Counted from the first letter of the stretch, positions 37,048 to 46,600 are shown. The stretch is DNA of 64,000 bases from G965216255 sp965216255 (GCA_965216255.1 OZ244148.1:1178001-1242000); one strand, 5' to 3'. Program-made: numbers and translations. The notes: generated from the letters alone by a model not told the origin.

Positions 37048-38717
37048 GCGCCAAGTCCCACACTAGCTACCTGCATGCCAATACCGGCCTGAGGTCCTGG
37101 CTTCTGACCACGGACCACAAGCGCATCGGCATCCTGTATGCGATTGCCGTGGCCGCCTTCTTCCTTCTCGGCGGCCTCTTCGCCATGCTGGTACGCACGG
37201 AGCTGGCCGCGCCGGGCGAGACCATCATGAGCCAGGACAACTACAACCAGAGCTTTACGCTGCACGGCGTGGTAATGGTGTTCCTGGTCATCATCCCGGC
37301 CATTCCCGGCATTTTGGGCAACTTTGTACTACCGATCCAGATCGGCGCGCGCGACGTGGCCTTCCCCCGGCTGAACCTTGCAAGCTGGTACATCTTCATG
37401 GTGGGCGCAGTGCTCGCACTCTGCGGCTGGCTCGTAGTGGGCAACGTGGACACAGGCTGGACATTCTACACCCCTTACTCGAGCAACGGCACGAATGCCG
37501 TTCTGTGGCTTACAACCTCTGTCTTCGTGGCAGGGTTCGCCTCCATCTTCACGGGCCTCAACTTCATCGTCACCGTGCACAAGATGCGGGCCCCGGGCAT
37601 GACGTGGAATCGCTTGCCGCTCTTCGTGTGGGCCATCTATGCCACGGGAATCGTGCAAGTGCTGGCTACGCCGGTCATCGGCATCACCATGATTCTGCTC
37701 TTTCTTGAGCGCCTGCTCCACATCGGTATCTTCGACCCGGCCCTGGGCGGTGATCCGGTACTATTCCAGCACTTCTTCTGGTTCTATAGCCACCCGGCGG
37801 TCTATATCATGATTTTGCCGGCCATGGGCATTATCAGCGAGCTCATGGGCACATTTTCCCGGCGGCAGGTTTCGGGCTACACGTTTATTGCACTATCGTC
37901 GGTTGCCATTGCGTTTCTAGGTTTCCTGGTCTGGGGCCACCACATGTTTGTCTCGGGGCAGTCGGCGATTTCGTCCATCATATTCTCGATGCTCACCTTC
38001 TTGATCGGAATTCCGACCGGCATCAAAATATTCAATTGGGTGGCGACCATGTACAAGGGCTCGGTGTGGCTTAAGACTCCGATGCTCTATGCGCTAATGT
38101 TCCTCTTCCTGTTTACGATAGGTGGCCTTACGGGCATCATGGTAGGCGTCCTTGCGGTTGACGTGCATCTGCACGACACCTATTTCGTGGTCGCCCACTT
38201 CCACTACGTGATGATGGGAGGTGCGCTCATCGCGCTCATCGGTGGCATGCACTATTGGTGGCCCAAGATGACAGGGCGCATGTACAACGAGACGGCTGGG
38301 CGAATCGCGGCGGTGCTGGTATTCGTGGGCTTCAACCTGACGTTCTTTACCCAGTTCATTCTCGGTAGCCGGGGCATGCCGCGGCGCTACCACGATTACG
38401 AGCAGCTCTTGGGGCAGTATCCGGAATTTGCGGGGCTACACCTGGCCTCCACCGTGGGCTCCTTTGTACTGGCGGCCGGTCTTTTCATGATACTGATTTA
38501 CGGGCTTCGCTCGCTTAGGCACGGCGCCATAGCGCCGCAGAATCCTTGGGGCGCCGCCACGCTCGAATGGACGCATACGCGTGCCGTGCCGGTAGAGCAC
38601 AACTTCCACCGCGTACCCTTGGTGACCCGCGGTCCGTACGACTACCACCTGGCCGACGACGTTTTCGCCACGAACGGCGAGCCCGAAGACGTCGCCACAG
38701 CCGAGCCCGTATTGTAG
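37044..38717 (+). CDS. coxA: Cytochrome c oxidase subunit I, A2 type
   Basis: 557 residues from the ATG at 37044 that overlaps the coxB stop. Twelve or more membrane helices. Ligands: His74 (TLHGVVM) for low-spin haem a, CuB and haem a3 histidines in WFYSHPAVY (His250, cross-link Tyr254), GHHMFVSG and HFHYVM. The YS before HPAVY and the lack of Glu in that motif place it in the A2 subfamily, in which the D-channel glutamate is replaced by the YS pair, as in Rhodothermus marinus caa3. It reduces oxygen to water and pumps protons. Confidence 0.96.
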   Translation: MSAKSHTSYLHANTGLRSWLLTTDHKRIGILYAIAVAAFFLLGGLFAMLVRTELAAPGETIMSQDNYNQSFTLHGVVMVFLVIIPAIPGILGNFVLPIQIGARDVAFPRLNLASWYIFMVGAVLALCGWLVVGNVDTGWTFYTPYSSNGTNAVLWLTTSVFVAGFASIFTGLNFIVTVHKMRAPGMTWNRLPLFVWAIYATGIVQVLATPVIGITMILLFLERLLHIGIFDPALGGDPVLFQHFFWFYSHPAVYIMILPAMGIISELMGTFSRRQVSGYTFIALSSVAIAFLGFLVWGHHMFVSGQSAISSIIFSMLTFLIGIPTGIKIFNWVATMYKGSVWLKTPMLYALMFLFLFTIGGLTGIMVGVLAVDVHLHDTYFVVAHFHYVMMGGALIALIGGMHYWWPKMTGRMYNETAGRIAAVLVFVGFNLTFFTQFILGSRGMPRRYHDYEQLLGQYPEFAGLHLASTVGSFVLAAGLFMILIYGLRSLRHGAIAPQNPWGAATLEWTHTRAVPVEHNFHRVPLVTRGPYDYHLADDVFATNGEPEDVATAEPVL

Positions 38718-38743
38718 CGGCATTCCCACGACAGATACCCGGC

Positions 38744-39412
38744 ATGAGCAGCGTCACTAGAGCGGACACGTTGCAGCATCACTTTGTCTCGGCAGAGCAG
38801 CAGTTTGATGCGGCCAAGCTGGGCATGTGGCTGTTCCTTGTGACAGAGGTGCTGCTATTCAGCGGGATGTTCGTCGCATATACAGTCTACCGGGTCTGGC
38901 ACCCGGAGGTCTTTGCGCATGCCGCCGATCTTTTGGACTGGCAGCTTGGGGCGCTGAATACCGTCGTACTCTTGACCTCAAGCCTTACGGTTGCACTCGC
39001 AACGCATTTCGTGCAGAAGGACGAAAAGGAAAAGGTCATCGTGCTTCTGCTCCTTACGTTACTCTGCGCCGCCGCCTTCATGGTCGTGAAGTATTTCGAG
39101 TATACGGGCAAGTTTTCTCACGGCATCTTTCCCGGCGCGGCCTTTTCCCCCCACGGCGAGAGCCATGGCCTGAACTACGCCGAGTACGACGTGCCGTATG
39201 CGGCGCAGTTCTTCAGCATATACTTTGTCATGACAGGCATTCATGGCGTGCATGTACTTGTCGGAATGCTTCTCTTTGTCTGGCTCATCACACGCCTGGC
39301 CCGTGGGCATTTTTCGAGCGCCTACTACACACCTGTAGAGCTTACCGGACTATACTGGCACCTAGTCGATATCATCTGGATTTTTCTCTTCCCGCTTCTT
39401 TACCTGATCTGA
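38744..39412 (+). CDS. coxC: Cytochrome c oxidase subunit III
   Basis: 222 residues from ATG 38744 with about five membrane helices. Family motifs: KLGMWLFLVTEVLLFSGMF near the N-terminus and YFVMTGIHGVHVLVGM and LYWHLVDIIWIFLFPLLYL near the C-terminus. A longer frame extending back into coxA is excluded because MSSVTRADTLQHHF is the usual start. Subunit III stabilises proton uptake in the oxidase. coxD starts 8 bp after its stop. Confidence 0.95.
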   Translation: MSSVTRADTLQHHFVSAEQQFDAAKLGMWLFLVTEVLLFSGMFVAYTVYRVWHPEVFAHAADLLDWQLGALNTVVLLTSSLTVALATHFVQKDEKEKVIVLLLLTLLCAAAFMVVKYFEYTGKFSHGIFPGAAFSPHGESHGLNYAEYDVPYAAQFFSIYFVMTGIHGVHVLVGMLLFVWLITRLARGHFSSAYYTPVELTGLYWHLVDIIWIFLFPLLYLI

Positions 39413-39420
39413 CCTCCGGC

Positions 39421-40092
39421 ATGGGTTCGCACGGCTCCCCACATCATTCGGCTCACCACATAGTCCCGATCAGTGTGCTGACTGCCGTTTTCGGCGTGCT
39501 GGTGCTGCTTACCGTCGTCACTGTCGTTACGGCACGGCTTGATCTCGGTCCCATGAATATGCCCCTGGCCATCGCTATTGCCAGCGCAAAGGCTGCCCTG
39601 GTGGTGGCCGTATTCATGGCGCTCCTGTATGATAACCGCGTAAACACGCTTGTTTTCTTCATCGGAATCGTATTTGTGATGGTATTCCTTGCGCTTACGC
39701 TCTCCGATACGGCACTCCGGGGCGCGCTGGGAATCGTCGGCCCCGGGCTGATGGCGAGCACCCCCTTGCCGGCAGACTTGTCGGTAGCAGAACATGAAAG
39801 TCCGGATTCGGAGGCAGTCCCTGCCTTAGATGGCAGCGCCATATTCGCGCAATTCCTGTGCAGTTCCTGCCACAGTTTGGATGGCACCGCCGGCGCCGGC
39901 CCAACGCTGCAGGGCATCGGCGCGAGGCAGTCACGCGGCGAATTATTGGCATCCATTCTGGAGCCGGACGCCGTCCCCATGGATGGCTACCCTTCGGGTA
40001 CCATGGCGGCCACCCTGAATTCGCTGCACTTCTACGAAACCGTCTCGGAGGCGGAACTTGACGCACTGGTCCGTTACCTGACCACACTGTAG
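39421..40092 (+). CDS. Cytochrome c oxidase subunit IV fused to a cytochrome c domain
   Basis: 223 residues from ATG 39421. Residues 1-100 are a prokaryotic subunit IV with a His-rich N-terminus (HGSPHHSAHH) and three membrane helices. After a linker (about 105-135) comes a haem c domain with CSSCH at 147-151, a GPTLQG motif and a C-terminal helix, similar to the tail of CoxB. The oxidase therefore encodes two covalent haem c domains. Sequence similarity between the two tails (SLDGT, G-GP-LQG) suggests duplication from coxB. Last gene of the operon. Confidence 0.88.
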   Translation: MGSHGSPHHSAHHIVPISVLTAVFGVLVLLTVVTVVTARLDLGPMNMPLAIAIASAKAALVVAVFMALLYDNRVNTLVFFIGIVFVMVFLALTLSDTALRGALGIVGPGLMASTPLPADLSVAEHESPDSEAVPALDGSAIFAQFLCSSCHSLDGTAGAGPTLQGIGARQSRGELLASILEPDAVPMDGYPSGTMAATLNSLHFYETVSEAELDALVRYLTTL

Positions 40093-40220
40093 TGGCGGCA
40101 TGCTATCGTCTATGGTACCGGGTAGTTGTATGGAGCGGCAGACTTCTGCCTGGCCCCGGTTACATCACCATTGCGTCCACGGCGCGTCCACAGTCCTCCC
40201 GACTGGCTGACGGCAGCGTC

Positions 40221-40238
40221 CCGGGCTGCGAAGCCCGG
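40221..40238 (+). terminator. Stem-loop with GCGA tetraloop after the cox operon
   Basis: CCGGGCT (40221-40227) and AGCCCGG (40232-40238) are perfect complements around a GCGA (GNRA) tetraloop, 129 bp after the coxD stop. No T-run follows, so it may be a transcript-end stabiliser rather than a classical terminator. The rest of the 40093-40350 gap shows nothing clear. Confidence 0.45.
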
Positions 40239-40350
40239 TGCGAAGGGTACCGAATACGCATAGTCTGTTCCAATACCCCCTCATGCATGCGGCCCAATCA
40301 GCGCGGAATGGCGTCCTGCTCCTGGGCTGCATAAACGTACTCCATGGCCC

Positions 40351-41487
40351 ATGAAGCATGTCCTTTTCCCTATCGGTCTACTTGTTGCGGCAAGCTGCGC
40401 TCCCGTGCCACGCGAGCCCCCGCGCGGGTATTCGATACCGCTTATCGATCTGTCGATGGAAACAGACCGACAAGTCGTGGTTGACCGAGAAGAAGGCCAG
40501 TATCTTGGCCACCCAACCACGGTGCTGCTTGAGGACTCCACGACAATGATGGTGGTCTATCCCAAGGGCCACGGGCGCGGGGCAATCGTGATGAAGCGCA
40601 GCCAAGATGCCGGACGCACGTGGTCCGAACGCCTAGCTGTCCCCGATAGCTGGGCGACTTCCAAGGAAGTACCGACGCTCTACCGAATGGTGGATGGCAG
40701 CGGGAAGAAGCGGCTGATTCTCTTCTCCGGACTTTACCCGATTCGCCGCGCGGTATCGGAAGACGACGGGCATTCGTGGACGGAACTGGAAGCCATCGGT
40801 GATTTCGGCGGCATTGTCGCGATGGCATCAGTGGAGCGGCTACGCAGTGGAGCCTACATGGCGTTATTCCACGACGACGGCCGCTTTATCGGGCCTGCCC
40901 CGCGGGGAGAAGCCGTAACGGTCTTTACCGTCTACAAGACCTTGTCCCTGGATGGAGGCCTAACCTGGAGTGCCCCGGAAACGGTGGTCGAGAGCACGGA
41001 TGTGCATCTTTGCGAGCCGGGCCTCATCCGCTCACCCGATGCGTCCCAGATGGCCATCCTGCTTCGTGAGAACAGCCGCACGCGCAATTCCCACGTTATG
41101 TTTTCCGACGACGAAGGTGCATCGTGGACAGCGCCGCGCGAGGTACCGGGTGCATTGACCGGAGATCGGCATACGGCCCGCTATGTGCCGGACGGTCGCC
41201 TCTTTATCTCATTCCGTGACACAGCGCTGGATTCGCCGACGCAGGGCGACTGGGTCGGCTGGGTAGGTACCTACGAGGACCTGGCAAACGGAACAGAAGG
41301 CCAATACAGAGTGCGCATCATGGACAACAAGCACGGATGGGATAGTACATATCCTGGAGTGGAAGTCCTGCCCGATGGCACCATCGTGACGACCACGTAT
41401 GGACACTGGAACGAAGGCCACGAGCCCTACATCGTCAGCGTGAGGTTTACGGTCGAAGAGCTGGACGCAATCGCTGTCACGCTTTAA
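40351..41487 (+). CDS. Exo-sialidase-like (BNR repeat) lipoprotein
   Basis: 378 residues. Lipoprotein signal MKHVLFPIGLLVAASC (lipobox AASC, Cys16). Four Asp-box repeats are visible: SQDAGRTW, SEDDGHSW, SLDGGLTW and SDDEGASW, the hallmark of six-bladed sialidase propellers. The FRIP-type Arg motif common in true neuraminidases is not evident, so it may act on a related sugar. It is predicted to face the periplasm or cell surface and to help take up glycans; a sulfatase pseudogene follows it on the same strand. Start ATG at 40351. Confidence 0.85.
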   Translation: MKHVLFPIGLLVAASCAPVPREPPRGYSIPLIDLSMETDRQVVVDREEGQYLGHPTTVLLEDSTTMMVVYPKGHGRGAIVMKRSQDAGRTWSERLAVPDSWATSKEVPTLYRMVDGSGKKRLILFSGLYPIRRAVSEDDGHSWTELEAIGDFGGIVAMASVERLRSGAYMALFHDDGRFIGPAPRGEAVTVFTVYKTLSLDGGLTWSAPETVVESTDVHLCEPGLIRSPDASQMAILLRENSRTRNSHVMFSDDEGASWTAPREVPGALTGDRHTARYVPDGRLFISFRDTALDSPTQGDWVGWVGTYEDLANGTEGQYRVRIMDNKHGWDSTYPGVEVLPDGTIVTTTYGHWNEGHEPYIVSVRFTVEELDAIAVTL

Positions 41488-41779
41488 TGCGTAGGCGTGC
41501 ACGTGGCCTGCATGCCTACCACTGGAAAATACCTGTCGGCATTGCCAAACGGGATGCGAATCCACGAAGCAAGCAGCGGCAAATGACTGGTCGTGCCGTA
41601 ATGCCACGGGGATCCCAGGCAACCCATCACCCCGGCTCAAAGTGGTCGCAGCAGCGCCACGCGTGCTACGGCAGCACGCATCCACCGCACCTTCCGGTAG
41701 AGGCAAGATACCGGAGCGCGGCTGCCGACCAACCTGTTGCGACGCTCCAAACGGACCTTCCATATCGCTTTTTCCGTCT

Positions 41780-42396
41780 ACGCCACCTCTTATCCCCTTC
41801 AGTCGCTGCCGGATTCTCATTTGCTGCTCGCTTGGCTGCATAGATGTGTCCGAGACCCGTTGCAACATCATCGCAATCCTTGCCTACGATATGGAGTTTT
41901 CGGACACCAGCCCTTACGACGGCGCACTACATGCGCCCTGTCTGCAGCAGCCGGCGGCCTGCGCTCTACCGAGTTTTACAATTCGGCCCAGTGCTGCCCT
42001 ACCCGGGGCCTCCCTCCTCTCCGGCCTTTATCCGCATCAGGCAGCAGTGGGACACATGGGCGAGGACAACGGGCTTCCCGGATATCTGGGGGAATTAGAC
42101 GAGCACGCCATACCCATCGCACAGGCCCTCGGCACTGCCGGATACAGCACCTATATGTCAGGCAAATGGCACGTCATCGGCCCATTGGGATACTGGTCGG
42201 GTGACAGCAGCAAGACCTCCAAGCGCAACTGGCCGTTGCAGCGAGGCTCTGATGCCTTCTACGGGAAGAATACGCTGACAGAAGACAACACGCCCGTCGC
42301 CCCTGCAGCGGACGACTACTATTTTACCGACGCCATCACGGAGCGGGCGGCAGACTATGCAGTGCGAGCCATAAAAGCCGGTTTTGCGATGAGGTG
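41780..42396 (+). pseudogene. Arylsulfatase-type sulfatase, N-terminal part with two frameshifts
   Basis: The frame beginning near 41780 (ILICCSLGCIDV, NIIAILAYDMEFSD) is colinear with the intact sulfatase at 62368 (ALICLLLGCDDV, NIVVILADDMGFSD). It moves to another frame for the active-site segment (STEFYNSAQCCPTRG) and returns for SLLSGLYPHQ, GYSTYMSGKWH and DSSKTSK. Two compensating frameshifts, an altered second catalytic Asp (AYDM for ADDM), and truncation after about 180 codons make it dead. It is cut off at 42396 by a remnant of an ISNCY-like element. The 41488-41780 gap holds no other gene. Confidence 0.8.
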
Positions 42397-42800
42397 CCGT
42401 TTGAGGGGCTGCTATCCGGTAGGTAGCGGGGCCTGCATGGAGGTGGGAAGGGCATAGCAAGCCAGCTCCTGATTTCGAGCTTGCCAAGCGCTGATCGGCG
42501 GTGGTATTCCCCGAATCGGTGGGGCAGCGAGACAGGTTGGCAATCTCCTTTGTTGGAGGAGTGCAAGCCTTACTCCCACGCCGGTGCGCGAACGGGCCCA
42601 CGCCACTAGTCCGTGGGCCTGATGCCAGCGCCGTCGCCTTTCTTCCTGCTTCTTCAGCACTTGACCGATTCGGTGCACGTTGTTTTTACCATCACCAGGG
42701 CCACGGTCCGGGCAAACCCTGCGGCGCCGTGCGTATCAGGCCCAGACCCGATGATTCAGGTTGCCCGTAGCCGTCTCTATCGCCGAATCCGGACTTCGAC
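42395..42800 (-). pseudogene. ISNCY-like transposase C-terminal remnant with element end
   Basis: Minus strand. Broken frames read NVHRIGQVLKKQEER-type sequence and are followed by noncoding end sequence up to about 42395. The stretch is the inverted counterpart of 59735-60130, sharing long segments such as CGGTAGGTAGCGGGGCCTGC. Only the last part of the transposase is left. It truncates the sulfatase pseudogene. Confidence 0.6.
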
Positions 42801-42899
42801 GGTTTCAGAGATGAAAAGTATTGTTTTTATTGGGATGACTCTTCCGACTGAACACAATAAATCCGCCTTACTGCAGGACAATAACGCCGTCCAAGAAAG

Positions 42900-44530
42900 C
42901 TACTCCGCAGACTCCTCTTTCAGAGGGACCGTACTCCGCTGCAGCGTTAGACCTACCGCGTTGTAGAGATTGATCTGCTGCCTGCCTGTGGCCGCGGGCA
43001 CCAGGTAGCGCTTGCCCGTGCCCTGGTCCCGCAACAGCGACACCTCCACTGCCGAGAGTTCCGACAGGATGCGCGCCTCGCTCAGCGGCTCCTTGCCGCC
43101 GTGCATGCTGGTAGCGCAAGATGCGCAGCAGTGCAAAGGCCACGAAACAGATGGCCATGTGCGCCTTCACCCGACGCTGCGTCCAGTGAAAGATGGGACG
43201 CACTGCTAACGCGCGCTTCAGCACCCGGAAGCCCTCTTCTATCCGCTACAGCTCTAGGCGTACACCTCCTGCGGTGCGAGCATCTCCAGGCTGGTCCATA
43301 GACCGTGCAGGCCGCCACAGGCCTGGTCTTTCTCTATCGCCTCTTCGTTCAGGCTCACCGCTCCCTGGTCCAGGAACCGACCGCTTGTGCCCTTGCCCTT
43401 GACGCCCTGCGCCAGATTGAGCTTGGCTTTCTCTACGACTTTCTGCCGGTCGTGCACATCCTTGGCTGCTTTCTTCGGACAGTACCGCAGGACCAGACGC
43501 CGCCCGCCGAGGCGCCTTTCGGCAACCATGCGGCCTTCTGCCATGGGCTGCCACTCTTGCACCGCCGTGATGTCGCGCGTGGCCTTCTTCCCCATGGAGC
43601 GCAGCCGGGCCGCCACCACAAAGTCGTATCCTTTGCTATGAAGCAGCGCCAGGTTCTCTTGACTCATCATGCCGGCGTCGGCTACGAAGACCACCTTGCC
43701 CAAGGCGCAGCGCTGCTGCAGCGCCGCTATGGCCGGATCAAGGGTCCTGACATCGGTCGTGTTGCCGGCAAAGAGCTCATATCCTATGGGCAAACCCTGC
43801 GTTGTCTGGATGAGCGCCAACACCACCTGCACCCGGTGCCGTCCTTGCTGTAGCCCTTCTTCCGGAGCTCATCCTCACTGTCCGAAGCAAAGCTGAGCGT
43901 CGTAACATCAAAGAAGAGCACGTCTACCTTGCCGCCCAAGAGGCCCGTCACTTCTTGGGAGACGATATCCTGCAGGCGCCTGATACGGCCTTCGTTTACC
44001 GCTCCCCATCATGCGGTAAAACTTCTCTACCGGCACTTCAGAGCGCTCTTCTTTGGAGAGCCGCCGGGCATGGCCGCTCTTGCCGCCCTTCGGAGCCGCC
44101 AGGCGTAGCAGTACGGCCTGCCGGAACAGACGCCGGGCCATGCCTTTCGGTGAAGACATTACTCGGGCCCAACCGGTCGCAGAGGGCCCCGAAAACTTCA
44201 TGGAAGCCCACACACACGCGCTTCGTTTCCTCAAGGGCACGGGCATCCCGGATGGGCAGCGGTTTTGTTTGCTGCTTGCGCCTGCGAGCCAGGAGGATCT
44301 CGTCTGCGCTATCGGCGGCGGGAAAGAGGGAGGGTTGTTTCTCCTCTTGTAAGCGGCGCATTTCGAGTTCGGCGACACCGAGCAGGGCCCCCTAGGGCCA
44401 TGCCTTCGGGGGCGCTGCCCATGTGGCGCACGATCTTGAGTCGGGGTTTGCCTTCATCATTTCTGTACCCCTACACGATCTGTACGGTGACGTTCTTGGT
44501 CGTTTTTCGTCTGAGGGTGCGCACAAACAT
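42900..44530 (-). pseudogene. IS1634-family transposase (second type), multiply broken
   Basis: Starts MFVRTLRRKTTKNVTVQIV at 44530 and hits a TAG after about 19 codons. It continues through GKPRLKIVRHMGSAPEG, EMRRLQEEKQPSLFP and the catalytic stretch VDVLFFDVTTLSF, FVADAGMMS and TDVRTLDP. It ends LLRDQGTGKRYLVPAA and STVPLKEESAE at 42900. At least three frameshifts and two stops lie between. This is a different IS1634 lineage from the 16966 copy (different start and core). Not functional. Confidence 0.75.
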
Positions 44531-44557
44531 AATGGGTGTAAGATACGGAATAGACCC

Positions 44558-44598
44558 GCTGAACACTGTGGCGAATCCATGACCTGAACACAACTTTC
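44558..44598 (+). repeat. 41-bp segment shared with 3362-3402
   Basis: Same-strand near copy of the segment that ends the DUF4338 transposase remnant near 3.4 kb. Here it lies between the start of the broken IS1634 gene and the IS1380 fragment. Confidence 0.6.
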
Positions 44599-44618
44599 AC
44601 GAATCGACGACTTCTGAT

Positions 44619-45144
44619 CCGAGCCGAGAACGAGGTCATGCTGCAGGTCTACCTCCTGGTGTATCAGCTCATGCACGTGGGACGTTGCCTCATGCAAGAG
44701 CCCGAAGGATCCCACATAAGTCTGACCACCTTCCGGGAACGCCTACTCAAGGCCCGGTTCGTACACCATGCACGCAACATAGTCATCCATATTGCCGGCA
44801 GTGCACTTGCTGCGTGGGAGCGCTTTTGGCGACGCTACTGCCGACTCCATTGGACCATGATTCCCTTGCGATGTTGATCAGGCCGTCCCCTGCCTGCTGT
44901 CCATCACAGCAGGCACAAGATTGGGCGAACGGATGCAGAATGGCTGGCTGAGTTATGTCTTTGCGACAGGAGTTTCAGCAAGAACCCGGTCGGGTTGCCG
45001 CTCCGGCGTTGGGGGAAAGGGCCTTGAATTGCGGCTCCGGCTCCTCTCTACGCAGCCTCTACGCCTGAACAAAGTACAATCGGTCCCGAAAGTACTAACG
45101 CGAAACTCTTACACCCCAATCGGAGCTGTCATGAATAAGGTAGG
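44619..45144 (+). mobile_element. IS1380 3' fragment with right terminal repeat
   Basis: From GAGCCGAGAACGAGG onward this is nearly identical to 50241-50587 joined to 55660-55835, i.e. the 3' part of the IS1380 transposase and its right end. The frame at 44638-44877 (MLQVYLLVYQLMHVG to WERFWRRYCRLHWTM) keeps the Trp codon that is a stop in the other copy. The right end reads TCATGAATAAGGTAGG (to 45144). The left two thirds of the element is missing. It cuts the small exported-protein gene next to it. Confidence 0.75.
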
Positions 45145-45380
45145 CTTACAAGTGCCGAACTGCCTGCACCGGGATATTTTTCTATTGCCGCAACGTAGTC
45201 GTCCCACGTGGAGCACGCGGAAAAGGCAGGAAACAGGTCGCTCCAGGAATCGCGTGAGCCTGGCACAAGTGCCGCTTCCGAAAATGCGGCCTCGCACGCT
45301 GATAACGCAGGCTGTTGTTTGCCGCAGTTTGTGTAGCCTGTCAAGGCCAGCAGGGCAAACAAAGTCAGAGTCTGTTTCAT
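45145..45380 (-). pseudogene. Small exported protein truncated by IS1380
   Basis: Starts MKQTLTLFALLALTGYTNCG at 45380, an N-terminal signal with Cys19 that only loosely fits a lipobox. It continues ALSACEAAFSEAALVPGS and DDYVAAIEKYPGAGSSAL. At 45144 the frame enters the IS1380 right end and stops a few codons later, so the C-terminus is lost. Transcribed in tandem with the two-span membrane gene 17 bp upstream. Confidence 0.5.
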
Positions 45381-45396
45381 TTTTGGAAATATAGTG

Positions 45397-45660
45397 CTAC
45401 CCCTGTGCTTCGGCAATCCCGCGTACGTCCCGTCCAATCTGGACTATGCACTGGAATAGCTGGCCTAATGCGACCATGGCGAACCCTAAAATGATTCCGC
45501 AAATCAGAATATCCAACACACCGGCGGGATTTTCGTGCGCTTCTGAGAAGGCGAAATAGAAGTAGGCTGCAAGTACAGTGCCCGGCATGATTGTCCAGCC
45601 AACAACTTCCATGAAGCGGGCAATCGAGCGCAGCACGTCGTATGGCTTCTTGTCTTTCAT
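45397..45660 (-). CDS. Small two-span membrane protein
   Basis: 87 residues, MKDKKPYDVLRSIARF start. Two hydrophobic helices (about 20-38 and 47-70, the second LDILICGIILGFAMVALGQLF) and a short basic C-terminus. No family recognised. Upstream partner of the truncated exported protein. The 45661-45930 gap has no clear gene. Confidence 0.5.
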   Translation of the reverse strand: MKDKKPYDVLRSIARFMEVVGWTIMPGTVLAAYFYFAFSEAHENPAGVLDILICGIILGFAMVALGQLFQCIVQIGRDVRGIAEAQG

Positions 45661-45930
45661 TGCGGTGCGGCTAGTTTATGGTGTACGGAGGCCCAACAGG
45701 TGCCGGGCCGCACCGGAGTCAATGACTGGGAGGTGTCCTACCTATTCGCCGACGCAGGTGATCAGCCCACGCCTCTAGCGGCTCTTGTATTTAGCAGGTA
45801 ACCCGACGTGTGTCGAGTCATTGCTCCTATGCGGCAGAGAGGGATGTACGGGCAGCGGACGGGAATTGCAAGCACACGAGGCTGTATCTTGGCGCCCTAA
45901 CCCAATCGTCTGTTGTGTGACAAAGGCCGC

Positions 45931-46404
45931 ATGAACGAATCCAATGCGAGGGTCCACCTTGAATCATGTAGGGAGCGCATTCTGGCCCAACACAATCTTA
46001 GCCAAGAGCACTCGCGGAAGGCAATGTGGATAGCTACTTTTTCACTCGCTGCACTTGGAGTTGGCGTCAGAATATCTGAGAACGGCCTAGATGGCAGCAT
46101 TTTTGTTGCCATACTGGCAATATCCGCTGCTTCCATATGCTTCTTGGCTCTCAGGGTTATTGTCAGGCCCAGCAAAAAATGGAAATCGCCCGTCGATCTC
46201 AGCGTTGCAGAGGATTTCGCGAGTCGAACAGAGGAGGGGAGGGACCCAGCACTCTACCTAATGCAGGTGGCCTACGCGTACAGGAAGGCTGCCGAATCCA
46301 ACCAAAAGTTGCTGGACTCCAGGGGCGTGTGGTTAGCGTTTATGACTTGGGCAGCCGCAGTGGAAACGGTCGTCCTCGCTTGTATTGCCCTGTCTAGTCT
46401 TTGA
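45931..46404 (+). CDS. Three-span membrane protein, copy 2 of a convergent pair
   Basis: 157 residues from ATG 45931 (AAAGG 5 nt upstream; a TTG at 45913 is less likely). Motifs: LESCRERILAQHNLSQEHSRKA, two membrane spans, LRVIVRPSKKW, then AYAYRKAAESNQKLLDS and a final span. This is homologous over its whole length to the C-terminal half of the protein at 12927-13940 (CRERMLSQENLNREY, LIIRPRNW, SYRKAAEENKEIL). Its 3' end overlaps the Pro-rich gene on the other strand by 11 bp, as in copy 1. No described function. Confidence 0.65.
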   Translation: MNESNARVHLESCRERILAQHNLSQEHSRKAMWIATFSLAALGVGVRISENGLDGSIFVAILAISAASICFLALRVIVRPSKKWKSPVDLSVAEDFASRTEEGRDPALYLMQVAYAYRKAAESNQKLLDSRGVWLAFMTWAAAVETVVLACIALSSL

Positions 46405-46600
46405 ACATGAATCCCCGTCCAACGACCCGCCAAAAGCTCTTGGTGGAACTACGCTCTGGCTGTGTCGGAATACCGGCAAATTCGTGCACGGAACTGCCTC
46501 GAGATCCCGCCAAATTTTGGCCTTGCGTACGGCTAGGAGTGCTTCCAGATTTAGGCTTAGGTGACGCCTCCTTTGTCTGGGTGCTCGTTTGCTCGCTCAT
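46394..46600 (-). CDS. Small Pro/Ser-rich protein, copy 2 of a convergent pair
   Basis: 68 residues from the ATG at 46600, with GAGGTG upstream as SD. N-terminal 45 residues rich in Ser, Thr, Gln and Pro, ending SFWRVVGRGFMFKD. Same length, composition and C-terminal FWR-x-V-x-(K/R)-G motif as the peptide at 12740-12943, and the same convergent overlap with a membrane-protein gene. The frame is open further upstream through 46696 and, across one TAG, into the gene at 46709-47095, so it could also be the tail of a longer broken gene. Confidence 0.55.
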   Translation of the reverse strand: MSEQTSTQTKEASPKPKSGSTPSRTQGQNLAGSRGSSVHEFAGIPTQPERSSTKSFWRVVGRGFMFKD

